In this document: in pieces, positions 35,460 to 44,431 of the stretch | How positions within the stretch are numbered: the first letter of the stretch is position 1 | How the letters are laid out: each line of letters begins with the position of its first letter | Assembly: GCF_014652435.1 (NCBI RefSeq) | Contig: NZ_BMYU01000001.1 | Location: 558,001 to 622,000, forward strand | DNA: 64,000 nt | From: Cognatundibacterium squillarum | GTDB taxonomy: Bacteria; Pseudomonadota; Gammaproteobacteria; Burkholderiales; Burkholderiaceae_D | Direction of reading: 5' to 3' | Translations under genes and position numbers: made by a program | The notes under the pieces: generated by a model | Seen by the model: the letters and a program-made list of their open reading frames with translations, nothing else | The model's database searches: none | What the model was told of the DNA's origin: nothing

Positions 35460-37064
35460 TCAGTCTCCTTTCGCCGCAACACATTTACCGGGATTCATCA
35501 TGTCCTGCGGATCAAAATGGCGGTAAAGACTGCGTATCACTTCCAGCCCCGCTTGCCCTTTTTCCACATGCAGATACGGGGCATGATCCAGCCCGACGCC
35601 ATGCTGATGGCTGATGGTGCCGCCAAATGTTGTGATCGCTTCGGATGCTGCGCGCTTCAATCGCTGCCAGCGCCGCAAATCCGTCTGATAATCGCCACTC
35701 AGACGGTACACAAACGTGGTGTACACACTCGCTCCCTGCGTGTACACATGCGACAAATGCGTATAGGTGTGAACAGCCTCGCCCTCTTCGGCGAATGCGC
35801 CACGCGCCGCCTGCTCCACTGCCTGCATCAGCGGCGTGATGCGCGACCAGTCAGTCGCCGTTTCCACCGTATCAATTGCGTATCCCATATCCCATAAGGT
35901 GTTACGCAGATACACATTGCGGAAGCGCCCGTGCTGCCACTTCTTCCCCAGCAAGGTCCCGAGTCCGATACCGCTGTGCTGACGCCAGACCTGTTTCGCC
36001 TGCTGCAAAGCCTGCCGCACCTGCAATGCACTGCCACTGGTACCGATAATCGCCATGCATTTCTGCTCCGCGCAACCACGCCAGCGCAGGTAACGCTCCA
36101 GCCACGTCACTTGCTGCACATGCCCTGCCAGTTTCAGGCTGGTTGCGGTTTCGGTTGCGTTCGACAGACGCAGCATGGATAAAGGAATTTGCTGCTGCGC
36201 CATTTGCCGCAGCGCCTGCCTTCCGCTTTCCCAGTCCGGAAAACATACAGCAATGAAACTTTCTTTTTCCGGCAAGCGCTGCACCCGTACGGTTACATCC
36301 GTCAGCACGCCGATGCGCCCTTCTGAGCCCAGCACGATTTCACGCAAATCCGTACCCGCAGCGGATGCCGGAAATGCGCGGATATCCAGCGAACCACCCG
36401 GCGTTTCCAGATGCCCGCCCGCAAACATGGCTTCGATGCGGCCATAACCCAGCGATTGCTGACCGGACGAACGCGTTACCACCCAGCCGCCCAGACTGGA
36501 ATATTCAAACGATTGCGGGAAATGCCCCAGCGTAAAGCCCCGCGCACGCAGTTGCGCTTCCAGATCCGGTCCCAGCACACCGGCACCGAAAGTTGCCAGT
36601 TGCGCTTCCGTATCCAGCGATTGCAATTGCATCATGCGCTGCATCACCAGCGTGATGACTGGCCGTGACGAAGCCTGCACATTCACATGACCCGCCACGC
36701 TGGTCCCTCCGCCGTAAGGAATCACCACACAACCTTGCTGCGCCGCCTGTTGCAGCACTGCGCGAACCTCTTCCCGACTTTCCGGAAACGCCACCGCATC
36801 CGGTGCCTGTGCAATCAGCCCGTAGCGTAATTGCAGCCAGTCGGGCAGGCTCTGCCCCAGACTGTAGCGGATACGCTGTGCCGGATTCGTCGTCCACAGT
36901 TTTGTGTCGTCCAGTCTTGACGCCGACAAGCGGGCAATCGCTGTGTTCAAATCCGCATTTGGACCATTTTTGGCCTCTCCGAGCACTTCCAGCAGGAATA
37001 GTTTTGCCTCCGGCGCCAGCGGCAGCTGAACCTGCTCATCCCCCCAACCATTCCATCTGCGCAT
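35460..37064 (-). CDS. Alkyl-DHAP-synthase-like FAD-binding oxidase
   Basis: A 534-residue flavoprotein of the vanillyl-alcohol-oxidase fold. The FAD loop YGGGTSVAGHV (residues about 130) and SSLGGWVVTRSSGQQS with YGRIE downstream match alkyldihydroxyacetonephosphate synthase more than glycolate or lactate oxidases. Near the C-terminus it has ISHQHGVGLDHA, where AGPS has SHHHGVG and glycolate oxidases have a GEHGIG-type motif. The ATG at 37064 is preceded by AAAGGA; the frame up to 37139 is unsupported. AGPS exchanges an acyl group for an alkyl group on DHAP; the reverse would release DHAP from ether lipids. Confidence 0.85.
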   Translation of the reverse strand: MRRWNGWGDEQVQLPLAPEAKLFLLEVLGEAKNGPNADLNTAIARLSASRLDDTKLWTTNPAQRIRYSLGQSLPDWLQLRYGLIAQAPDAVAFPESREEVRAVLQQAAQQGCVVIPYGGGTSVAGHVNVQASSRPVITLVMQRMMQLQSLDTEAQLATFGAGVLGPDLEAQLRARGFTLGHFPQSFEYSSLGGWVVTRSSGQQSLGYGRIEAMFAGGHLETPGGSLDIRAFPASAAGTDLREIVLGSEGRIGVLTDVTVRVQRLPEKESFIAVCFPDWESGRQALRQMAQQQIPLSMLRLSNATETATSLKLAGHVQQVTWLERYLRWRGCAEQKCMAIIGTSGSALQVRQALQQAKQVWRQHSGIGLGTLLGKKWQHGRFRNVYLRNTLWDMGYAIDTVETATDWSRITPLMQAVEQAARGAFAEEGEAVHTYTHLSHVYTQGASVYTTFVYRLSGDYQTDLRRWQRLKRAASEAITTFGGTISHQHGVGLDHAPYLHVEKGQAGLEVIRSLYRHFDPQDMMNPGKCVAAKGD

Positions 37065-37163
37065 GTTGTCTGTCCTTTTTTCCGTTTTCTGACAAGTTGC
37101 CGTAAGATTAGCGAGGTCCGTCAGGCGCGTATTGCGCACAGACGTCAGGATTTTTGCGAAAAC

Positions 37164-38207
37164 ATGCCAAACACCGATTTACGCCCTGCCACCGGTCCGT
37201 CCACTACTCACATTGTCAGCCTTGCATATCTGCAACCGCTGCAGGATGTGCTGCATGCCCGCAACAGTTCGCTCGAAAATCTGATGCAGCATGCGGGTCT
37301 GCGGCACAACGCCGCAGCGGATGTCATGCCCGCCGGCCACTATCTGCAATTACTCGATGCCGGTGCGGCGCTGTTCGATGATCCGTTTTTTGGTCTGCAT
37401 TGCGGAGAAAAGACGCGGCTTGGCGCCTATAACGTGTACGGGATGATCCTGATGAGCTGTCAGGATCTCGGGGAAGCACTGCATCAGACCATGCGCTATG
37501 AAGAACTGGCGCATGATCTGGGCAGATCTGAATTGCTGATCGACTGCGACTACGCCGAATACCGCTGGCACAGCCACTTTCCGCAAGCCAGCCGCCATCT
37601 GGCAGAAAGTGTGTTTGCGGGCATCCGCGTGTTTGCCGACTGGTTTGCAGGTCAGCCCTTGCCGCCCGGCGAATTACGCTTTCAACATACCGCGCCAACG
37701 GATTGCCGTGAGTATCTGCGGGTGTTCGGCGCGATGCCGGCATTTGAAGCGGATTGTCATGCCGTCCGTTTTCCCGCAGCACTTTTACGCTTACCGGTGC
37801 CGAATGCCGATCAGTCCATGGCCAGTATGCTGCGCCAGCACGCCGACACCCTGCTGCAGAAAAAACGTCAGCAAGCCTTACCGGACATTGTGCGGCAGCT
37901 GCGTCAGTTATTCGAACATCAGCTCAAAAGCGGCGAGCTGAAACTCATCGATGCTGCGGCATACCTGCAAATGAGTGCTCGCACACTGCAACGCAAACTG
38001 GCGGAAGCCGGCACCGGATTCCAGCAAGTGCTGGATCAGACCCGTTATGAGCTGGCTTGTGTGTATCTGGCAAATCAGGAGCTCAGCCTGACCGATATCG
38101 CCTTCCTGCTCGGCTATCAGGAACAAAGCAGCTTCCAGCACGCCTTCCGCAGCTGGAGCGGCATCACACCGGGGCAATACCGTCAGCGCCCACACAGGAC
38201 GACTTGA
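37164..38207 (+). CDS. AraC-family regulator of the FGGY/GlpD/AGPS-like cluster
   Basis: A 347-residue regulator. The N-terminal ligand domain (residues 15-210) is of the arabinose-binding-like type seen in OruR/ArgR-type AraC proteins. Two helix-turn-helix motifs occupy residues about 250-340 (AAYLQMSARTLQRKLAEAG and TDIAFLLGYQEQSSFQHAFRSWSG). It diverges from the flavoprotein gene across a 99-bp gap and is the likely activator of the three-gene cluster. The inducer is unknown. Confidence 0.9.
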   Translation: MPNTDLRPATGPSTTHIVSLAYLQPLQDVLHARNSSLENLMQHAGLRHNAAADVMPAGHYLQLLDAGAALFDDPFFGLHCGEKTRLGAYNVYGMILMSCQDLGEALHQTMRYEELAHDLGRSELLIDCDYAEYRWHSHFPQASRHLAESVFAGIRVFADWFAGQPLPPGELRFQHTAPTDCREYLRVFGAMPAFEADCHAVRFPAALLRLPVPNADQSMASMLRQHADTLLQKKRQQALPDIVRQLRQLFEHQLKSGELKLIDAAAYLQMSARTLQRKLAEAGTGFQQVLDQTRYELACVYLANQELSLTDIAFLLGYQEQSSFQHAFRSWSGITPGQYRQRPHRTT

Positions 38208-38344
38208 TCGCTATCTCTGCTTGCAACAAAAGAAAATGCACATTTATGTAATTTTTTGTAAGCAGTGGAAAGTAAATATTTAAATTAACAATACGAACTT
38301 CCAGACTTTCTAAAATGCGGCCTTTTTTCTGACAGGTCGCCTGC

Positions 38345-39103
38345 ATGTTGATCCGACGCGCTTTAAAGCTCCGTGCTGACGAAGTTAAGTCTGCCATTAC
38401 CCGCCTCGATACTCCACTACTAATCCAGAACAGTCCGGAATTCGCTGATTTTTGCGCGGACTGGAATTTACAAAATCTGCGGTCAATGACCGAAGATCAA
38501 CTGGTCAGTATCGTTACTGCGAACCGCGAACAAGAGGCAACCCGATTCCGGGAAGTCAGTCTGCATCAGTTCCTGAACAGCCTGCATCTGCGTCACCAAC
38601 AAGACTTTCGCTATTTGAAAGAATTTCCACTCAACGCATTGCATCACGAGTTACCCAAGGCACTGGCACAACACCGCTTTATTCCGAAATCCGGAATCGC
38701 CGGCAATGCATGGATAGGCAGCGGCCAGACAACAACCGGTACGCACTTCGATCTGTTCGATAACTTACTGTTTCAGGTCGATGGTAGCAAAGCAATCTGG
38801 CTCGCGCCACCTTACGCAATCTCCCGCCAGCAGTACTCCCGAAAATATGATCGTTTTGCACGACTTGCGACAACGCAACTGGCTGAGCTGCCGGACGCTG
38901 TCCGGATTGAAGTGCAGCGAGGTGATTTACTTTTCATCCCGCGCCGCTGGTGGCATCAGGTGCAAAACCTGACCCCTTCTTTCACCGTCAGCGGCTTCCA
39001 TTACAGCCGCACAGAAATACTGACACGTGCTGTTCCTGAATACCTGCGCCACGGTGCGCACTGCATAAACCCTTTACGAAGAGAGTGTACTTGCCATGTC
39101 TGA
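38345..39103 (+). CDS. JmjC/cupin-8-like protein, possible 2-oxoglutarate oxygenase
   Basis: A 252-residue protein with a cupin-like domain. The iron-binding triad is recognisable: THFD (H-x-D) near residue 139 and a distal His in RWWHQVQN near residue 202, with GDLLFIPRRWWHQ as the hallmark strand of JmjC/cupin-8 hydroxylases. It may hydroxylate a protein or small molecule using iron and 2-oxoglutarate. The C-terminus overlaps the next gene by 8 bases, implying linked expression. The target is unknown. Confidence 0.8.
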   Translation: MLIRRALKLRADEVKSAITRLDTPLLIQNSPEFADFCADWNLQNLRSMTEDQLVSIVTANREQEATRFREVSLHQFLNSLHLRHQQDFRYLKEFPLNALHHELPKALAQHRFIPKSGIAGNAWIGSGQTTTGTHFDLFDNLLFQVDGSKAIWLAPPYAISRQQYSRKYDRFARLATTQLAELPDAVRIEVQRGDLLFIPRRWWHQVQNLTPSFTVSGFHYSRTEILTRAVPEYLRHGAHCINPLRRECTCHV

Positions 39104-39776
39104 CTTAACCGTACGATTGCTAAGCAATGCGGATCTGGATGCCCTGTTAACCCTGGAACATAAGAAATGGGAGCCTTCCCAGTGTGCAAGCCGCGAAATG
39201 TTATCCGTTCGCCTGATGCATTTACCAAGAACCAGCTGGGGTGCATTTCGTGCCAATGGCGAACTGGTCGGCAGCCTGTTTGTGATGCGTAAATGCCGGC
39301 AGCGACTTGCTTTAAGCAAGAACTGGTACGAAACCACCCACGGCGGCATTGGTTTTCCGGAGGATGATGCACCCTATTGGTTCGGTATCAGCCTGACCTG
39401 TGACGATATTCATGCACAGTCTGCGTTGTTTGCCTTTGCCATGCAAAGCGCACTGGAACAAGGTATACGCTCGGTATTTCTGGGCTCACCGGTACCCGGT
39501 TTCGCAAAAGCACGTCAGCGGCAACCGGAATTAAGTCTGCAGGAATATGTCGCCCAGACCAGAACTGACAAACGCGGCGGTACCGCCGTACCGGCAGATC
39601 CTCAGCTTTACTACTATCACCAGCGCGGATTTAACCAGATTCTGGCTGCGCACGAAAATTACTTTGAACATGATGCAGCACTGAATTGCGCTGCGCTGCT
39701 GGAATACGTGCTTATCCCCGATCCGGCGGTTTCACAGAATCAAACCACCGAAATCCCCGGCAGAACCTGGATGTAA
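39096..39776 (+). CDS. GNAT-like acyltransferase
   Basis: A 226-residue protein whose first 120 residues fit the N-acetyltransferase fold (SDLTVRLLSNADLDALLTLE, WGAFRANGELVGSLFV). The C-terminal part DPQLYYYHQRGFNQIL (near 180) matches the last strands of the fold. The acetyl-CoA loop is poorly conserved, so the acyl donor is uncertain. It overlaps the JmjC-like gene by 8 bases, so both probably modify the same target. Confidence 0.7.
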   Translation: MSDLTVRLLSNADLDALLTLEHKKWEPSQCASREMLSVRLMHLPRTSWGAFRANGELVGSLFVMRKCRQRLALSKNWYETTHGGIGFPEDDAPYWFGISLTCDDIHAQSALFAFAMQSALEQGIRSVFLGSPVPGFAKARQRQPELSLQEYVAQTRTDKRGGTAVPADPQLYYYHQRGFNQILAAHENYFEHDAALNCAALLEYVLIPDPAVSQNQTTEIPGRTWM

Positions 39777-39824
39777 CCCCCCATACATAAAAGTTTAATC
39801 CATCGTATTTTTACCGAAAAAAAC

Positions 39825-39866
39825 AAAAAAGCATCGTTCTCCGGTCCGGAAAAACGGTGCTTTTTT
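39825..39866. terminator. Bidirectional terminator between GNAT and sensor-kinase genes
   Basis: A 13-bp stem with one wobble pair (aaaaagcatcgtt / aacggtgcttttt) around a 14-nt loop, with A and T runs on both sides. Confidence 0.85.
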
Positions 39867-39895
39867 CCTTGCGCCGCAGTATAGCGATGCCGATG

Positions 39896-42124
39896 TCAGT
39901 GTTGCGCTTCCGGCGCTATGGCAGGCAGTATCAGTGTGAAGCTGGTGCCTTTGCCGGGTTCGCTCTCTAAATGGATACGTCCACCCAGAATTTCTGTGAC
40001 CAGGTTGTACACGATATTCATCCCCAGTCCGGAACCGCCCTGTCCGAATTTGGTGGTAAAGAACGGGTCGAATACCTTACTCAGATGATCAGCAGCAATG
40101 CCATGACCATCATCACTGAAATGAATTTCAACCGCATTATCTGCATTCAGCCGGGTTTCCAGCTGCATCAGACCCGCACTGCGGCCTTCAAAGCCATGAC
40201 GGATGGCGTTTGCAATAAAATTGCTGATGATCTGCCCCAGCGCCCCCGGATAACTGTTCATACTGATCCCTTCAGCCAGCCTGGTTTCCAGCTTGTACGG
40301 TGTCTTCAGATACATCGACGAGTTGGTCAGTAAAATTTCCTGCAGCGTTTCTTTCAGATCGAACTGGCGACGCATATCGCTGGACTGGTCCACAGCAACA
40401 TGTTTAAAGCTGCGTATCAGCTCGGAGGCGCGCGCCAGAGATCGCATCAGCACATCGGCACCGAAATTCAGATTATCCAGCAACTGATTCAGCATGGAAC
40501 GTTTTAACTGGCCATTGTCCGCTTCGCGCCGGAAGCGCCTGATTTCATCCTGTAAAGTGCTGGTCACAGTCACACTGTTACCGATAGGCGTGTTCAGTTC
40601 GTGTGCAATTCCCGCAACCAGCGCGCCCAGTGAGGCCAGTTTTTCCTGCCGGATAACCTCTTCCTGCATCATCCGCACCGATTGCAGCGCCTGCGCCAGT
40701 TCGGCATTTGACTGTTCCAGATTACGCGTTCGTTTGGCGACACGGTCTTCCAGTTCGGCATTCAGTTCCAGCAGCTTCTGCTCAGCAGCCAACGCACGGG
40801 TGACATCCATCGGAGTAACAATGTAACGGGTTTCGTCACCAACAAATATTTCCCGTGCAGAAAGTAAACAGGTACGCACCGCGCCGTCGGCGCGGATCAG
40901 TTCAGCCTGAAACTGATCAAGCTGCTGATTTTCATTTAATTGTTTTACAAACTGTGTAAGTTGCTCAGGGTGCTTCCAGAAACCCGTCTGCCAGTCTGTC
41001 TGATCACCGGCAAGGACCGATTTGTTGTATCCGAATAAATCCACCCAGGCCTGATTCACGGTCTCGATTCTTCTGTGCCGTAAATCTACCAGCGACAAAG
41101 CCAGAGGAGAGTGCTCGAAAATTTCGGAAAATTTATATTCTGCCTGCCGCAATACCGCTTCTGATCGGCGCAATTTTGACAATTGACGACCGAGCAATGC
41201 CATCATCACCATCAACGCAACCAGCACCAGTCCGGTATACATCAGTTTGTGTTGCACCCGTTTTTCCCAGCCCGCCAGCATACTTTCGAAATCACGTCCG
41301 TATACCACAGTCACCGGGTAGTTTTTTATTTTACGGAAAACATATAAACGGCGAAATTCATCATCCAGCCAGCTGTCATCTTCAATCTCGCCCTCACTCC
41401 CCATCGCTGCCAGAAGCGTGGTTGCGTCCTGTGCAGCAATATCACGTCCGGCATAACGCGCTTCAAATGGCGAGCGGATAATGATAAATCCTGCATCTGC
41501 AATCAGCGCCAGCATCACATTATTTTCTACTGCAATACCGTTATATAAATCACCAAAATAAGAAAGACGAATATTGGCGCTGATGATACCAATCTTACGG
41601 TTATCGCTATCGTAAACATAACGAGACAGTGGCACCACTAGCTGGCTGTCATACGGGCTTTGATAAGGATGTCCGAACACAATACGGGTATAACTGGGAT
41701 TCAGCAAAAGAAACTGTATGTCATCACGTTCAGCAATATTCACGCTGTGCGCCGGAAAATCTGGCGACTCCACCCAGCTTTCGCCATTCGGATGAATAAA
41801 CTGCAGCGACTTCATAAAACGTGAATCCTGTAGTACGTTCTGACGCAGAACTCGCTGCACCAAACGCTCATCAATACTGACATCCGCAATCTGCTCCGCC
41901 ACCGCATCCAGCTTACGCGCACCGTCTTCAAATGTCTGCGTGACATGCTCCTCCAGAATCCGTATTGCCACGTGACCATTGGATTTTTCCGCATCAATAG
42001 TCTGTTTACGATCGTCGGTCAGACTCCAGTAAGTCTGCACCACAATCGCAAATGCCATGCCGATACCCAGCAGTAACAGGCTGAGTTTATGCGATACGGC
42101 GCCGGTATCCTGCGCGTCTTTCAT
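39896..42124 (-). CDS. Membrane sensor histidine kinase with Cache and PAS domains
   Basis: A 742-residue kinase. First transmembrane helix at residues 15-38, then a periplasmic double-Cache-like domain to about 295, a second helix (GLVLVALMVMMALLG, near 305-320), a PAS domain at 335-450 and a coiled coil (residues 455-500). The phosphorylated His is in AGIAHELNTP near 510. The ATPase domain has NFIANAIRHG, DDGHGIA and GGSGLGMNI. Translation starts inside the stop of the upstream binding-protein gene (ATGA) with AGGGAG. No response regulator is adjacent; the nearest is encoded at 50 kb. Confidence 0.9.
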   Translation of the reverse strand: MKDAQDTGAVSHKLSLLLLGIGMAFAIVVQTYWSLTDDRKQTIDAEKSNGHVAIRILEEHVTQTFEDGARKLDAVAEQIADVSIDERLVQRVLRQNVLQDSRFMKSLQFIHPNGESWVESPDFPAHSVNIAERDDIQFLLLNPSYTRIVFGHPYQSPYDSQLVVPLSRYVYDSDNRKIGIISANIRLSYFGDLYNGIAVENNVMLALIADAGFIIIRSPFEARYAGRDIAAQDATTLLAAMGSEGEIEDDSWLDDEFRRLYVFRKIKNYPVTVVYGRDFESMLAGWEKRVQHKLMYTGLVLVALMVMMALLGRQLSKLRRSEAVLRQAEYKFSEIFEHSPLALSLVDLRHRRIETVNQAWVDLFGYNKSVLAGDQTDWQTGFWKHPEQLTQFVKQLNENQQLDQFQAELIRADGAVRTCLLSAREIFVGDETRYIVTPMDVTRALAAEQKLLELNAELEDRVAKRTRNLEQSNAELAQALQSVRMMQEEVIRQEKLASLGALVAGIAHELNTPIGNSVTVTSTLQDEIRRFRREADNGQLKRSMLNQLLDNLNFGADVLMRSLARASELIRSFKHVAVDQSSDMRRQFDLKETLQEILLTNSSMYLKTPYKLETRLAEGISMNSYPGALGQIISNFIANAIRHGFEGRSAGLMQLETRLNADNAVEIHFSDDGHGIAADHLSKVFDPFFTTKFGQGGSGLGMNIVYNLVTEILGGRIHLESEPGKGTSFTLILPAIAPEAQH

Positions 42125-43854
42125 CGCAGTCTCCCTTCTTTCCACGCTTGCAGTAAGCGCTCATAGGGAATAGTTTCACCGGGTGGCTTTTCGTTGGGCA
42201 GTGCCTGCCACGGTGCACCTTTACCAGTCAGATAGCGATCTTTACCTTGCTTTGCATTTAACTTTGGTGTGCAGTGCATCATGCCGCGACGCTGCAACTG
42301 CCCCAGTACATCATCCATTTGCTGTGCCAGTTGCCCCATCGCCTTCGACGGAGACAATTTGCCGTCGACAGCCAGGCCAATGTTGCGCCACCACAGTTCT
42401 GCCATCTTCGGATAATCGGGCACATTTGTTCCGGTCGGCGTCCATGCGATACGTGCAGGGCCGCGGTAAAACTCAATCAGCCCGCCGAACTGATCTGCAT
42501 GTTCTGTGAAATAAGGATGCCGGATGTCTGACTCGCGGATGAAAGTCAGTCCAGTAATCGACTTTTTCAGGGAAACGGTACGGGATGTGACAAACTGCGC
42601 ATACAACCATGCAGCCGCCTTACGCCAGCGCGGCGTGGACTTCAGAAACGTCCAGCTTCCGACATCCTGATAACCATTCTGCATTCCTTGCTTCCAGTAT
42701 GCACCGTGCGGTGATGGTGCCATACGCCAGCGCGGTTTACCCGACGCATCAGTTACCGGCAAGCCGGGTTTATTCAGTGCAGCAGTAAATCCGGTATACC
42801 AGAAAATCTGCTGGGCAATTTGTCCCTGTCCCGGCACCGGACCTGCCTGCGTAAAATTCAATTGCTTTGCTTCCGGCGGTGCAAACCGGTTCAGCCAGTC
42901 CAGATAGCGGCTGAGTGCATAGATTGCTGCAGGAGAATCGGTTGCGCCACCGCGCTCCACCGAAGCAGCAACCGGCGTACACTGATCACCGGCAACACGA
43001 ATACCCCATTCGTCGACGGGCAATCCGTTTGGCAAACCCTTATCCGCGACACCTGCCATCGACAACCATGCATCCGTAAAACGCCATCCCAGTGAAGGGT
43101 CACGGGCACCATAATCCATATGGCCATAAACACGTTTTCCGTCGAGTTCCCGCACATGCACAGAAAAAAACTCTGCAATGTCTTCATAAGCGGACCAGTT
43201 TAAAGGCACACCTAAGGCGTACCCGTATTTTTCACGGAAACGCTGCTGTAAGTCTTCGCGAGCGAACCAGTCGGCACGGAACCAGTAGAGATTGGCAAAT
43301 TGCTGATCAGGTAACTGGTAAAGTTTTCCATCGGGACCTGTCGTAAACTTCAGGCCGATAAAATCTTTCAGATCCAGCGTTGGGCTGGTGAAATCACGTC
43401 CGTCTTCCTTCATATAGTCGGTCAGGGGTTCGACCAGACCATAGCGATAGTGTGTGCCGATTAAATCCGAATCTGTCACCCAGCCATCGTAAGGACTGTC
43501 CGGACTATCCATCGCTTGTCTGAATCTGCTGACCAGTGTGCCTTCCGGTACGATATCGTGTACGACGCGGATACCGGTGATTTCAAAAAACGCTTTTGCA
43601 AGCACTGCGGATTCGTAATGATGGGTTGCGAGATCTTCCGATATGACCCGAACCTCGCGAATGCCATTCAGACGCAGACGATCCGCTGCGAGCACAAACC
43701 AGCGCATTTCGCTGCGTTGCTGCTCAGCCGAAAGTGAAGATGGCTTAAATTCTTTTTGTATCCAGCGGTCCGCATCAGACTGCCCTGCCATTGCAGTAAC
43801 GCACATCAGCGATGTGCAGAGAATGGCTGTTACAGACCAACGGGTTAACCTCAT
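42121..43854 (-). CDS. GlpV-like periplasmic solute-binding protein
   Basis: A 577-residue binding protein resembling GlpV, the glycerol-binding protein of rhizobial-type glycerol ABC importers. Shared features are the unusual length, KEFKPSSLSAEQQ near the N-terminus, YDGWVTDSDLIGTHYRYG, LYQLPDQQFANLYWFR and DPSLGWRFTDAWLSMAG. The signal peptide ends near AMA/GQS. The ATG at 43854 is chosen because GGAG lies 8 bases upstream; a GTG nine bases further up would overlap that site. No permease or ATPase genes are nearby. It is followed directly by a sensor kinase, so it may act in sensing rather than transport. Confidence 0.83.
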   Translation of the reverse strand: MRLTRWSVTAILCTSLMCVTAMAGQSDADRWIQKEFKPSSLSAEQQRSEMRWFVLAADRLRLNGIREVRVISEDLATHHYESAVLAKAFFEITGIRVVHDIVPEGTLVSRFRQAMDSPDSPYDGWVTDSDLIGTHYRYGLVEPLTDYMKEDGRDFTSPTLDLKDFIGLKFTTGPDGKLYQLPDQQFANLYWFRADWFAREDLQQRFREKYGYALGVPLNWSAYEDIAEFFSVHVRELDGKRVYGHMDYGARDPSLGWRFTDAWLSMAGVADKGLPNGLPVDEWGIRVAGDQCTPVAASVERGGATDSPAAIYALSRYLDWLNRFAPPEAKQLNFTQAGPVPGQGQIAQQIFWYTGFTAALNKPGLPVTDASGKPRWRMAPSPHGAYWKQGMQNGYQDVGSWTFLKSTPRWRKAAAWLYAQFVTSRTVSLKKSITGLTFIRESDIRHPYFTEHADQFGGLIEFYRGPARIAWTPTGTNVPDYPKMAELWWRNIGLAVDGKLSPSKAMGQLAQQMDDVLGQLQRRGMMHCTPKLNAKQGKDRYLTGKGAPWQALPNEKPPGETIPYERLLQAWKEGRLR

Positions 43855-44095
43855 ACATTTCACTCCGGTACTGCAAAAGATGGTGATTTAGTTTGCAAAA
43901 CGAACCAGTATCCTGCGTCGGTACCGCGTAACAAAATCTGCAAATGACAATGCTTTCGAACCTTTATGCAAAAAACTATGCAATCGGGTAAGAAGTTTGT
44001 TAAGCCATTATAGGTATGACGCTTTAACAACCGCAAGCAAGTACAGACTGTGCAGGCAGTTGAATGCAGGGAATTTGGGAAACAACAAAATGAAA

Positions 44096-44116
44096 ACGGA
44101 GCCACAAGGGCTCCGT
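44096..44116 (-). terminator. Terminator hairpin downstream of impA
   Basis: An 8-bp stem (acggagcc / ggctccgt) with a 5-nt loop. Read on the minus strand it is followed by TTTTCA, so it could end ImpA-gene transcripts about 315 bases after the stop codon. Confidence 0.6.
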
Positions 44117-44166
44117 CTGAAATGCGGGACCGGCGACTACCGCAAAGCAGCAAGCACACCGGACTG

Positions 44167-44197
44167 CCGTCATACATATCGGTTGTATGTACAGCAG
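44167..44197. repeat. 31-bp direct repeat, copy 1
   Basis: Identical to 44333-44363. Each copy contains an inverted repeat TACATA-N7-TATGTA that resembles a dimeric regulator site. Confidence 0.75.
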
Positions 44198-44274
44198 TTG
44201 TTGCAAACTATATCACACGATCTCTAAATCAGCACAAGTAGCACCGAAAAACAGTAGCTTGTTTGCAACAACTG
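44195..44274. repeat. 14-bp perfect inverted repeat
   Basis: Arms CAGTTGTTGCAAAC (44195-44208) and GTTTGCAACAACTG (44261-44274) are perfectly complementary with 52 bases between. It could be an RNA structure or the ends of a tiny mobile element; no target-site duplication could be shown. Confidence 0.6.
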
Positions 44275-44332
44275 AATTTCCATCATTCCAAAACAAAACC
44301 GGCCAGCCGCTTGCGCGAACTGACCGGTACCA

Positions 44333-44363
44333 CCGTCATACATATCGGTTGTATGTACAGCAG
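44333..44363. repeat. 31-bp direct repeat, copy 2
   Basis: Second identical copy, 135 bases after the first. It lies about 70 bases downstream of the ImpA-like gene's stop codon. Confidence 0.75.
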
Positions 44364-44431
44364 ATGAGTGAACTTTATCAGATCAATACTACAAAATCAT
44401 GACATAAAACAAAGTTCATGCTTCCTGCCAC

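Larger units (their letters stand above)
43855..44431. other. Gene-free structured intergenic region
   Basis: About 580 bp between the binding-protein gene and the ImpA-like gene, both on the minus strand. It contains a terminator hairpin, two copies of a 31-bp direct repeat and a 14-bp inverted repeat, each listed separately. Short open frames across it have no ribosome sites. Confidence 0.6.
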
